From Sporolactobacillus terrae DSM 11697 (GTDB lineage Bacteria; Bacillota; Bacilli; Bacillales; Sporolactobacillaceae), in assembly GCF_000648615.1 (NCBI RefSeq), contig NZ_JFZC01000038.1, positions 62,001 to 126,000 of the forward strand: a stretch of DNA of 64,000 nucleotides, read 5' to 3'. The notes under the pieces were generated by a model, which worked only from the letters and a program-made list of their open reading frames with translations, ran no database searches and had not been told where the DNA came from. The translations under genes and the position numbers were made by a program. Below are positions 29,677 through 37,146 of the stretch, piece by piece. How positions within the stretch are numbered: position 1 is the stretch's first letter; every line of letters starts with the position of its first letter.

Positions 29677-30447
29677 TCATAATGCTTTGCGTTTGTAAAC
29701 CAGCATTGCAAGCAGGTAGGCAACAATGAGGATACCCAGGCACCATGCGAGCGCAATCCAGATCTCGCTGCCGACGGGCTGATTTGACAGCAACGCTCGG
29801 ATGGCGTCCACTATTGAAGTGACCGGCTGGTTTTCGGCAAAAGCGCGAACAACCGTCGGCATCGAGTCGGTGGGCACAAAGGCCGAACTGATAAACGGAA
29901 GAAAAATAAGCGGATAGGAGAAGGCACTTGCGCCGTCTATCGATTTTGCGGTCAATCCAGGAATCACCGCGATCCAGGTCAGGGCCAGTGTAACCAGCGC
30001 GAGGATACCGGCCACGGCAAGCCATGACACGATCCCTGCTGACGAACGAAAGCCCATAATCAGTGCTACGAGAATGATGACGATGACCGAAATCGCGTTG
30101 GAAACTAGTGAGGTCAGCACATGCCCCCACAGCACGGCGGAACGCGCAATCGGCATGGAGTGGAACCGTTCGAAGATGCCGCTCTGCATATCCATGAACA
30201 GGCGGAAAGCTGTATAGGCGATGCCGCTCGCAATCGCCATCAGCAGGATGCCGGGCAGCAGATAATTTACATAATTGTCCGTGCCGGCTTGAATTGCGCC
30301 GCCCAATACGTAGACGAACAGCAGCATCATCGCAATCGGAGTGATGCAGACTGTGATGATGGTGTCCATGCTACGGGTAATATGACGCATGGAACGTCCG
30401 AGCATGACCCCAATGTCACTGAGAAAGTGTTTCTTTGTCGTTTCCAT
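29677..30447 (-). CDS. ABC-2 type (DrrB-like) permease
   Basis: A 256-residue membrane protein with six hydrophobic segments. It starts METTKKHFLSDIGVMLGRSM and contains LLPGILLMAIASGIAYTAF, MQSGIFERFHSMPIARSAVL, which is the ABC-2 intracellular motif, and FLPFISSAFVPTDSMP. It is the last gene of the PadR operon and starts next to the ATPase stop. Daunorubicin-type exporters share this design; the substrate is unknown. Confidence 0.9.
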   Translation of the reverse strand: METTKKHFLSDIGVMLGRSMRHITRSMDTIITVCITPIAMMLLFVYVLGGAIQAGTDNYVNYLLPGILLMAIASGIAYTAFRLFMDMQSGIFERFHSMPIARSAVLWGHVLTSLVSNAISVIVIILVALIMGFRSSAGIVSWLAVAGILALVTLALTWIAVIPGLTAKSIDGASAFSYPLIFLPFISSAFVPTDSMPTVVRAFAENQPVTSIVDAIRALLSNQPVGSEIWIALAWCLGILIVAYLLAMLVYKRKAL

Positions 30448-31206
30448 TTACTTTTCCTCCTTCTTGCCGATGAGAGCGAGGAATAGTTCCTCTAGGCTTG
30501 GCTGTTTTTCTACATACTCTACCTTCGCGGGCGGGAACAGCTTTTTCAATTCCTCGAGCGTGCCGCTTACAATGATCCTTCCCTCATGCAGGATGGCAAT
30601 CTGATCCGCAAGCTGCTCGGCTTCCTCTAAATATTGCGTGGTCAGGAATACCGTTGTGCCGCTGTTCGCAAGTTCTTTGACAACGTTCCAAACCTCGATG
30701 CGTGCCTCGGGATCCAGTCCGGTGGTCGGCTCATCGAGAAAGATGAGTTGCGGTTTCCCAATTAGGCTCATGGCAATGTCGAGTCTGCGGCGCATACCGC
30801 CTGAGTAGGTTGAGGCTCTGCGATCGGCGGCATCGACCAACCCAAAGCGCTTCAGTAAATCAGCGGCTACCTGACGCGGATTTTTCAGATGGCGCAGCTT
30901 GGCGATCATAATCAGATTTTCTCGCCCGGTCAAAATCTCGTCCACAGCGGCGAATTGTCCGGTCAGGCTGATCGACTGCCGCACGTTTTCGGAATGTGCC
31001 GCAACATCAAAACCGTTAACGGTAGCGGTTCCCCCATCTGGTTTGAGCAGCGTAGCGAGTATTTTGACAATCGTTGTCTTGCCCGCGCCATTGGAGCCGA
31101 GCAGGGCGAAAATCTCACCTCGCTTTACTTCAAAATCGACACCTTTCAGGACTGCTGCGCTCTTGAAAGACTTTCGCAAATCTTTTACCTCAATTGCTTT
31201 TTCCAT
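30448..31206 (-). CDS. ABC transporter ATPase (DrrA-like)
   Basis: A 252-residue ATPase: Walker A GSNGAGKTT (residues 37-45), signature YSGGMRRRLDIA, Walker B LIFLDEPTTGLDP, and the H-loop region TVFLTTQYLEEAEQLAD. The DrrA-like C-terminal extension is short. It overlaps the preceding DUF1048 gene by 17 bases and precedes the permease, forming an exporter module under PadR control. Confidence 0.93.
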   Translation of the reverse strand: MEKAIEVKDLRKSFKSAAVLKGVDFEVKRGEIFALLGSNGAGKTTIVKILATLLKPDGGTATVNGFDVAAHSENVRQSISLTGQFAAVDEILTGRENLIMIAKLRHLKNPRQVAADLLKRFGLVDAADRRASTYSGGMRRRLDIAMSLIGKPQLIFLDEPTTGLDPEARIEVWNVVKELANSGTTVFLTTQYLEEAEQLADQIAILHEGRIIVSGTLEELKKLFPPAKVEYVEKQPSLEELFLALIGKKEEK

Positions 31207-31564
31207 CTTGATCCCCTCTTTTTTTATCCGAAACCTTTTTCATGGCCTTGTTCACTTTCTGGTCAACAGCTTCTTGATAGACGTCAGCGTAAGTTTTTGA
31301 ATCTTTGACGAGAGCGTCGCAGAAAGCCGCTACGTCACTACCCGTCACTTCGAGCACCCCTTTTCCCAAGGCTGCGCCCTCTTCAAAAAGATCGACAATG
31401 CCTGAGAGTAAACCGATCCCGCTGGTTAGCTCAACTGGGCCGACTTTAAAGAAATATTTTTGAATCTCTTTATAAACAATCTGATAATCTTGCGGGAGTG
31501 CTTTGACACGCGCCATGTGCGCCCGCCACTCTTTTTTGCTCTTGATGATATCTCGAATGCTCAT
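31190..31564 (-). CDS. DUF1048 protein, second copy
   Basis: A 124-residue helical protein with the DUF1048 pattern: DIIKSKKEWRAHMARVKALP, DYQIVYKEIQKYFFKVGP, then LFEEGAALGKGVLEVTGSDV and AAFCDALVKDS. Two adjacent DUF1048 genes between a PadR regulator and an ABC exporter are common in Firmicutes. Their role is unknown; they are probably small cytoplasmic partners of the system. Confidence 0.88.
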   Translation of the reverse strand: MSIRDIIKSKKEWRAHMARVKALPQDYQIVYKEIQKYFFKVGPVELTSGIGLLSGIVDLFEEGAALGKGVLEVTGSDVAAFCDALVKDSKTYADVYQEAVDQKVNKAMKKVSDKKRGDQDGKSN

Positions 31565-31573
31565 TTTATCCTC

Positions 31574-31921
31574 CTATTTGCCTAATTTTTTTGCAATAGT
31601 ATTGTTGAGTTGCCTGCGCCACTTGTCGCGAAAAGACTTTGCCCCTTCTTCGCCGGCAAGTGCTGAACAGAAGCCTTTGATATCGTCACCCAAAACCTCT
31701 TGAACGCTCTGCCCGTCCGCTGCTGTTTCTTCGAGCAGGCCAAGTACATCGTCAAGAATGGGCATGAGGTTGCGTCCGGTAAAATCTGAGTGCGGCCAAA
31801 GATTGGCTTTGATTTTTTCCCATGCCACCTGATAATCGGCCGGCAGTTTTTTAGCTCGCGATTCAAAAGTTCTCAATTCTTTAGTCATGTCACTGCCCGT
31901 GATTTTTTCCCAGAAATTCAT
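31574..31921 (-). CDS. DUF1048 protein, first copy
   Basis: A 115-residue paralogue of the next gene: MNFWEKITGSDMTKELRTFE, ADYQVAWEKIKANLWPHSDF, LLEETAADGQSVQEVLGDDI and KGFCSALAGEEG. The two proteins align throughout, so they arose by duplication. The start overlaps the padR stop by four bases. Confidence 0.88.
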   Translation of the reverse strand: MNFWEKITGSDMTKELRTFESRAKKLPADYQVAWEKIKANLWPHSDFTGRNLMPILDDVLGLLEETAADGQSVQEVLGDDIKGFCSALAGEEGAKSFRDKWRRQLNNTIAKKLGK

Positions 31922-32247
31922 TCTTTTCTCTCCTTTAACTCATTCATTTTTGATGACAGGAAAGCCCATTTTTCCCAGAACTTCCGCAGTTCCTCGCGTC
32001 CCGCGTCGTTGAGAGTAAAAAACTTTCGCGGTGGTCCCATATCGGATGGCTTTTTCTCCATGTCCACGAGTTTCTTTTTCTCAAGCCGCACTAAAATGGT
32101 GTAGACAGTGCCTTCCACCACGTCACTGAAACCAAGAGCATTCAACGTTCGCGTGATTTCATAGCCGTAGGTTTCTCCGCGGCTGATCATTTCAAGGACA
32201 CAGCCTTCGAGTACGCCTTTCAGCATTTCTGTTAGGTTTTCCAGCAT
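31918..32247 (-). CDS. PadR-family regulator
   Basis: A 109-residue regulator with the PadR winged helix: LEGCVLEMISRGETYGYEIT, VVEGTVYTILVRLEKKKLVD and the wing MGPPRKFFTLNDAGREEL. The short C-terminal helix serves dimerisation. It is first in the operon and should repress it; loss of repression by a toxic compound would induce the exporter. Confidence 0.93.
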   Translation of the reverse strand: MLENLTEMLKGVLEGCVLEMISRGETYGYEITRTLNALGFSDVVEGTVYTILVRLEKKKLVDMEKKPSDMGPPRKFFTLNDAGREELRKFWEKWAFLSSKMNELKERKE

Positions 32248-32279
32248 AATCCCTTCTTTACTAATTCGTATGACTGGTA

Positions 32280-32330
32280 TGCAGTGTTACAGACTACCAC
32301 TATATAGTTACACTTAGTAGGTGGTTTGTC
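32280..32330 (-). promoter_or_regulatory. PadR operon promoter with palindrome
   Basis: On the minus strand TTGACA precedes a region with the perfect 10-bp palindrome ACTATATAGT, at the expected -10 position and partly within GGTAGT/ACTACC symmetry. It is the likely PadR site. Confidence 0.5.
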
Positions 32331-32432
32331 AAGAGCAATTGCTTTGATGATAAGTTTTAACGTGATGTAAGTATGCATTTATAGCATCAAGTTGCAGGAA
32401 AGTTTTATTTGTATGATCCGCAAACACAATGA

Positions 32433-32960
32433 TTAATTAAAGTATTTTTCGATCTCCGCTGCATCGTTTAGGATCATGGAATGAGCGGGATCGCGCCTGA
32501 GCAGGTTCACAATTTGCGGTTTGCTTTCTTTTTCAAACGTGCGATTCCATTCAAACATCTTCTTGAAAATTTTAAATGAGGGGGTATAGTGCGCTGCTTC
32601 TATTCTTAATTTTTGTCGGATAAAGCGTTTCGTAATCCGATAGATTCTCACGAAGTAGGGGGGATCTAAAAAAATGATTAAGTCAGCAGCTTCAAAACTT
32701 TTGTTCACCCAGTGATGCGCATGAGCGCCTTCGATGATCCATCGCTTTGAACGAACGATTTGTTCTAAATAGTGATCGCGCTCCTCATCGCTCCTTCGCA
32801 GATCGCCGGACGACGTTCGTTTCCAAACAACGTTGTCCAGTTCATAATAGGGTATATTATAGTTCTTCGATAACCTTCGGGCTAAGGTCGTTTTCCCGCT
32901 GCCCACCGAACCAATAATATGTATGCGATCGGGAAGCGGCTGTTTCAATGCGCGTGTCAT
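32433..32960 (-). CDS. P-loop kinase-like protein (FlaR/topology-modulation family)
   Basis: About 175 residues: Walker A GSVGSGKTT at residues 17-25, then YELDNVVWKR and RWIIEGAHAHHW, LIIFLDPPYFVRIYRI. These match the adenylate-kinase-like family annotated as FlaR or DNA topology modulation protein, whose true substrate is uncertain. ATG 32960 is chosen since AGGAG lies just upstream and the codon overlaps the stop of the preceding acetyltransferase (ATGA). Confidence 0.82.
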   Translation of the reverse strand: MTRALKQPLPDRIHIIGSVGSGKTTLARRLSKNYNIPYYELDNVVWKRTSSGDLRRSDEERDHYLEQIVRSKRWIIEGAHAHHWVNKSFEAADLIIFLDPPYFVRIYRITKRFIRQKLRIEAAHYTPSFKIFKKMFEWNRTFEKESKPQIVNLLRRDPAHSMILNDAAEIEKYFN

Positions 32961-33382
32961 GTCAATCTCCTGTTGAAGACCTTTTGCCATTTTGTATTTT
33001 CGTACCCGAGCTGCCTGTAGAATTGATGTGCTTTTTCCCGGGTTCCTCCTGAACGGACGCGCAGTTCGGTATAGCCGTGCTGAACGGCCCAGTGCTCGCA
33101 TGCTTCGAGCAATTGTCTGCCAATTCCTTGTCTGCGATGCGCACGGTCAACGACGATGCCGCCGAGCTCGGCATAAACCCCTTCAAGAAAATGTTTACCG
33201 AAGATGTGCGCCCATCCGCAGACGCATCCTGATTGAGCTTCATAGATAAAAAAGCCGTTGTCTGGATTGTTCAGGATGTAGTGAAGCCGCTGTTTAATAG
33301 CGGCTTCTGTTTCTTCATAGCCAAGTTGTGTACATGGATCCTTGAGCGCCAGTATATCGGATGGGATTGCTAAGCGAATCAT
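32957..33382 (-). CDS. GNAT acetyltransferase A
   Basis: About 141 residues of GNAT fold. MIRLAIPSDILALKDPCTQL opens the domain; the acetyl-CoA loop is DRAHRRQGIGRQLLEACEHW and FYRQLGYE is the C-terminal motif. ATG 33382 is preferred (GAGGTGA eight bases upstream). It is coupled to the kinase gene. The pattern with AELGGIVVD resembles aminoglycoside-type GNATs, but the substrate is unknown. Confidence 0.85.
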   Translation of the reverse strand: MIRLAIPSDILALKDPCTQLGYEETEAAIKQRLHYILNNPDNGFFIYEAQSGCVCGWAHIFGKHFLEGVYAELGGIVVDRAHRRQGIGRQLLEACEHWAVQHGYTELRVRSGGTREKAHQFYRQLGYENTKWQKVFNRRLT

Positions 33383-33407
33383 TTTGATCGTCACCTCAGA
33401 GCATTTC

Positions 33408-33842
33408 TTAGTTATTTTTTTCATTAATGGTTAAATTTCTATATATGAGATCTTCGCGTTGGTCAAACCCAATCGATTGCCAAAATTCATTTCCTGCTTG
33501 ATTTGTGGAGAAAACAACAAGGGCAACTTTATTAATTCCCTCTTTTTTCAAGGCATCGATGCCTACGCTTACCAGTTGCTTGCCGATTCCTTGGCGGCGA
33601 TAGCTGCGGTCGACTGCTGTGTGATAGATGTAGCCTCTGCGGCCGTCATGTCCGCACAGGATGACGCCGACAATTTTTTGATGCGCGACCGCGATAAAAT
33701 TTGTATTCGGGTTTCTCTTTAAGAACTTTTCGATGCCTTGGACGGAATCATCGAGGCTGCGCAAACCCATGCCGTCGCTGCGTGTCCAGAGTTGATAGAT
33801 TTCCGTGTAATCCTCTTTTCTCATTCTGCGAATTTTCATCAC
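33408..33842 (-). CDS. GNAT acetyltransferase B
   Basis: A 144-residue GNAT protein. It starts MMKIRRMRKEDYTEIYQLWT, with the acetyl-CoA loop RSYRRQGIGKQLVSVGIDAL and the end motif EFWQSIGFDQREDLIYRN. The length and the FLKRNPNTNFIA and VILCGHDGRRGYIYH segments resemble the YpeA/RimI-like group. Substrate unknown. It precedes acetyltransferase A in the same direction with 25 bases between. Confidence 0.87.
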   Translation of the reverse strand: MMKIRRMRKEDYTEIYQLWTRSDGMGLRSLDDSVQGIEKFLKRNPNTNFIAVAHQKIVGVILCGHDGRRGYIYHTAVDRSYRRQGIGKQLVSVGIDALKKEGINKVALVVFSTNQAGNEFWQSIGFDQREDLIYRNLTINEKNN

Positions 33843-33851
33843 GCATGCTCC

Positions 33852-34322
33852 TCAATCGTTCGTCGTCAAATCATAATCTAAATAATTGTCTTTCGGTTTG
33901 AATCCGTAACTTTTATAGAGGTATTTGCCCATTGCGGATGCGGTGATCGTTACTTTTCCACAATGGCGCTGCTTGGCCTCCTTGACGACGGCATCGAGCA
34001 ATTTGCTGGCGATCCCCTTTCGCCGGTATGGCATGAGCGTGTGCATGCAGGATAGTGTGCCGACAAATCCCGTTGGATTGCTGTAGTAGGGCGGGCGGCG
34101 GCTGAAGGACATGCCGCTTGTCGCCACAATTTTCCCATCATCCAATGCGATCCAGGAGACAAAGCGGTCATTCTCAAGTGCGTGACGGAAGTAGTCTCTG
34201 AGCGGCTCAGTGAGATCAGTTGTCGGCAGCGCACCTTCTTCGAGCAGCTGCAATTTTCTCATTTCCACAAATTCGGCAATGTCTTCGTTTCTAAGCTTGC
34301 GAAATAGAAGAGCGTTCATCAT
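33852..34322 (-). CDS. GNAT acetyltransferase C
   Basis: About 156 residues starting MMNALLFRKLRNEDIAEFVE; the acetyl-CoA loop is MPYRRKGIASKLLDAVVKEA and the C-terminal motif YLYKSYGFKPKDNYL. ATG 34322 or 34319 is preferred over the upstream ATG at 34403, which adds a non-GNAT tail. Three tandem GNAT genes in one direction suggest a local expansion. Substrate unknown. Confidence 0.83.
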   Translation of the reverse strand: MMNALLFRKLRNEDIAEFVEMRKLQLLEEGALPTTDLTEPLRDYFRHALENDRFVSWIALDDGKIVATSGMSFSRRPPYYSNPTGFVGTLSCMHTLMPYRRKGIASKLLDAVVKEAKQRHCGKVTITASAMGKYLYKSYGFKPKDNYLDYDLTTND

Positions 34323-34453
34323 GGGTTCTTTCTTTTTAATGATGGAAGCCGCGCCGTATGAAGCGATTAGTCTCATTTTAAGCTGAGTGTGTTTGGTATT
34401 CAATATGTTTTTATTATGTATTTATCATTTAAGTGCTAATAGTCGGAAAAATA

Positions 34454-34482
34454 TTGATACACCCATCGATAAGGTGTAAAAT
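34454..34482 (+). promoter_or_regulatory. Promoter of the L-2-hydroxyacid dehydrogenase gene
   Basis: TTGATA (34454-34459), 17 bases, TAAAAT (34477-34482), about 55 bases before the GTG start. Confidence 0.7.
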
Positions 34483-34538
34483 ATACGTCACTAAACACAA
34501 AAAAAGGATCTATCAGAAGGCACAAGGAGAGGATTGAA

Positions 34539-35519
34539 GTGAGCAAAACAGTCAGACGAGTGGGAGTTGTTGGCATCGGCAATGTTGGAAAGGCGGCGGC
34601 CTCTGCAGTGCTTCATGAAAATATTGCGGATGAGTTGTACATTTCCGATATTGATACCGAACGTGCGAAAGGCGAGGCTTGGGATTTTGCAGACAGTATT
34701 GAGTTGACACCATCGCGGACGCGTGTGCTTGAGGCGCCGCTGGAAGGACTGGCGGCATGTGACGTGCTTCTTGTTGCGGTAACCGAACGATCGCAGATTC
34801 CAACCCAATCACGTTTGGAGTTGTTGAAAGGCACCGCGGCGATTGCCTATGATATCGTCCCGAAACTGCGCAAAGCAGGGTTCAAAGGTACGTATGTGAT
34901 TGCGACCAACCCTTGCGATATCATTACTTACTTGTTTTATAAACTGTCCGGACTGCCGAAGAATCATGTGATCGGAACGGGAACGGCGCTGGACAGTATG
35001 CGCTTACGCCGTCAGCTTTCGCAAGTGATCGGTGATGTTGATCCGCGCAGCATCAACGCCTTCATGATTGGCGAACATGGTGACTCGCAGATCGCAGCGT
35101 GGTCGCAAGCCACGGTTGGTGGACAATCGCTTGATCAGTTTGAAGAAGACAATATCGATGAATTTGGCCCAATTGATCGCGATCTGGTGGAAGATGCAGC
35201 ACGCCATTTTGGTTGGGAAATCCATAAGCGCAAAGGGAACACGCAATTCGGAATTGGCAACGCGCTGGCATTTTTTGCGAAGTCGATTTTGAACGATGCG
35301 CGTGTCGTGACGGCCGCTTCGGTCATTCAGAATGGCGAATACGGCCACAACGATCTGGCCATCGGTGTTCCGATCATTCTCGGCCGCAACGGTGTCGAAC
35401 GGATCATCAAGTACCGCCTCAGCGAACAAGAACAAGAAGGATTCAACGCATCGGTTGAACTGATCAAAGGCTATATTAAAAAAACACTTGAAGAACATGA
35501 AGAAACCACCGCGAACTGA
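34539..35519 (+). CDS. L-lactate/L-2-hydroxyisocaproate dehydrogenase family
   Basis: A 326-residue NAD-dependent enzyme of the LDH/MDH superfamily. The Rossmann loop is VVGIGNVGKAA (about residues 9-19); NPCDIITY binds the cofactor and substrate; the catalytic His lies in GEHGDSQ. The active-site loop reads AVTERSQIPTQSRLELL, not the QKPGETR-like form of housekeeping LDH, so it may prefer longer 2-oxoacids, as L-HicDH does. The GTG start follows AAGGAGAGG. It has its own promoter and terminator. Confidence 0.85.
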   Translation: MSKTVRRVGVVGIGNVGKAAASAVLHENIADELYISDIDTERAKGEAWDFADSIELTPSRTRVLEAPLEGLAACDVLLVAVTERSQIPTQSRLELLKGTAAIAYDIVPKLRKAGFKGTYVIATNPCDIITYLFYKLSGLPKNHVIGTGTALDSMRLRRQLSQVIGDVDPRSINAFMIGEHGDSQIAAWSQATVGGQSLDQFEEDNIDEFGPIDRDLVEDAARHFGWEIHKRKGNTQFGIGNALAFFAKSILNDARVVTAASVIQNGEYGHNDLAIGVPIILGRNGVERIIKYRLSEQEQEGFNASVELIKGYIKKTLEEHEETTAN

Positions 35520-35529
35520 TCGATACATC

Positions 35530-35577
35530 AAGCCTCCGTTTGAGACCATAGCGTCTCCATCGGGAGGCTTTTTTATT
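35530..35577 (+). terminator. Terminator of the L-2-hydroxyacid dehydrogenase gene
   Basis: AAGCCTCC and GAGAC pair with GTCTC and GGGAGGCTT, then TTTTATTT. Confidence 0.85.
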
Positions 35578-35591
35578 TAGCTGAACGCGCT

Positions 35592-35755
35592 AACTGGTTG
35601 ATAAAACTTGTAAAGTGGTTGATAAAAATCGTAAACTGGTTGATAAAACTTGCAAAGTGGTCGATAAAAATCACAAACTGGTCGATAAAAACACAAAACC
35701 GGTTGATAAAACCCGAAAAGTGGTTGATAAAATTAGCAAACGGATCGATATGCCG
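35592..35755. repeat. Tandem array of seven-plus 21-bp repeats
   Basis: Units start at 35592, 35613, 35634, 35655, 35676, 35697, 35718 and 35739 (partial). The core is AActGGTtGATAAAA with the remaining 7 bases variable; even units mostly begin AAGTGG, odd units AACTGG. Intergenic, after a terminator. Confidence 0.9.
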
Positions 35756-35824
35756 TTACGCTGAATAGTCGCAAATGAAAACTCGCCGCCAGCATGAAGC
35801 AGACGGTGAGTTTTTACGTCCGTA

Positions 35825-36388
35825 TCATAGCTTAACCCGATCAAAAAACTGATCATAACGGTCGAGGTAGAAGTCCGCGCCCGGTGCATCATTTTGAAAC
35901 AGACATGTTTTCTTGCCTAATTTTTTCGCCGGGATGATGTCAAGTGTCCGGTCGCCAACCGCCAAATCAAAGCCATGGTGCTCATCCAGATAAATATAGG
36001 ATGCTGGATCCGGTTTACGCGGGAATCCGTCGTCTCGGGTTACGTATGCGCTGAAATACTTGTCCAGCCCATGATGCTTTAAAATTTGCATCAACGAAGC
36101 TCGGCTTTTATGCGTCATGATCACGTTTTGATCGGCGGATGCCAGGACCCGTTCAACAAATGGAAACGGCTCGAACGCATCCGAGGAGCAAGAGAGAACC
36201 AGCTGATGGTAGCGATGAGCCTGTTCCTGATTCACTTGAAAAGCTGCAAGCGCAGTGCTTTCCGAAATCTTTAACTGACGAAATATATCCTTTTCTTTTA
36301 CTGATGGGGGGAGTACTTGTTTGAGTAGTCTCGTGTACACCGGATAGGTATCAAAAATTGTTCCATCGAAATCCCAGAGTATCTTCAT
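35825..36388 (-). CDS. HAD-family phosphatase
   Basis: A 187-residue HAD subfamily IA hydrolase. Motif I is ILWDFDGTIFDTYPVY at the N-terminus (nucleophile Asp6), motif II VIMTHKS, the Lys of motif III in GFPRKPDP and motif IV VGDRTLDI. The helical cap lies between motifs I and II. It is probably a phosphoglycolate phosphatase-like enzyme acting on a small phosphate ester; the substrate is not evident. Confidence 0.88.
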   Translation of the reverse strand: MKILWDFDGTIFDTYPVYTRLLKQVLPPSVKEKDIFRQLKISESTALAAFQVNQEQAHRYHQLVLSCSSDAFEPFPFVERVLASADQNVIMTHKSRASLMQILKHHGLDKYFSAYVTRDDGFPRKPDPASYIYLDEHHGFDLAVGDRTLDIIPAKKLGKKTCLFQNDAPGADFYLDRYDQFFDRVKL

Positions 36389-36708
36389 CGTTTGCCACGT
36401 CCTTCAGCTAGCGTTCCCTTTTACTGTAAATGAGCCATAATGAAAACACAATAAGTCGCCCAGGAAAATTTTCACACGGTGAAGAATGAAATCATTTTGA
36501 TGATCTGGCTTTATCACCAAGCTTAATTGATGTAAGATGATAAAAGGAATCTTATCTGCAAGTTTAAAAGATCGAATCGCAGGATTGACCAAATAGAAAA
36601 AAAGTTGCCGGCTCAACGGTTGCATACCTGTCGATCGGCATCGGACATAATGTCTGCAGCAAAGTGATGAAGTGACAGATTTAACCGACGAGAAAGGAAT
36701 GGACAAGG

Positions 36709-37005
36709 TTGCAAATTGATAAATTAAGAGGAAAAGCCCTTGATCAGCTCTTCGATGCCATCCTTACCTTGAAAGACCGTGAGGAGTGCTATCGTTTTTT
36801 CGATGACTTATGCACGATGGGCGAAATTCAATCGCTCTCGCAGCGTCTAGAGGTGGCAAGAATGCTGATGGTCGGTCAAACCTATCATCAAATCGAGGAA
36901 GAAACCGGTGCTAGCACAGCGACGATTTCTCGAGTGAAACGGTGCATCAACTTCGGTACAGAAGGGTACAAAATGATCCTTGATCGTTTATCGGAAAACA
37001 ACTAA
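36709..37005 (+). CDS. yerC: YerC/YecD, TrpR-like DNA-binding protein
   Basis: A 98-residue protein nearly all conserved with Bacillus YerC: QIDKLRGKALDQLFDAIL, FFDDLCTMGEIQSLSQRLEV and the helix-turn-helix TGASTATISRVKRCIN. The TTG start is fixed by the conserved start MQIDKL and by AAAGGA upstream. In Bacillus it lies upstream of pcrB-pcrA; here it is directly upstream of pcrA. The family name refers to a TrpR-like fold; regulatory targets are not established here. Confidence 0.93.
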   Translation: MQIDKLRGKALDQLFDAILTLKDREECYRFFDDLCTMGEIQSLSQRLEVARMLMVGQTYHQIEEETGASTATISRVKRCINFGTEGYKMILDRLSENN

Positions 37006-37146
37006 GCACTTTTGCTTTTATTTGAAAAAAGGCATGGACGGCGATGTTCTGGGGGACTTTAGGCAATCAGAATGCGCCGGTTTTGCTTTTTCAGCCCTTT
37101 TTTTCTTTGGACAGTGAGCGCATTTTATTTTTAGGAAGTGAGCTAA

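Noticed and set aside
32961..33101. N-terminal extension of the P-loop kinase
   Set aside because: The ATG at 32960 has a good ribosome site and overlaps the preceding stop; the extension would overlap the acetyltransferase gene heavily.
35592..35755. CRISPR array
   Set aside because: 21-bp units follow directly without unique spacers and no cas genes are near.
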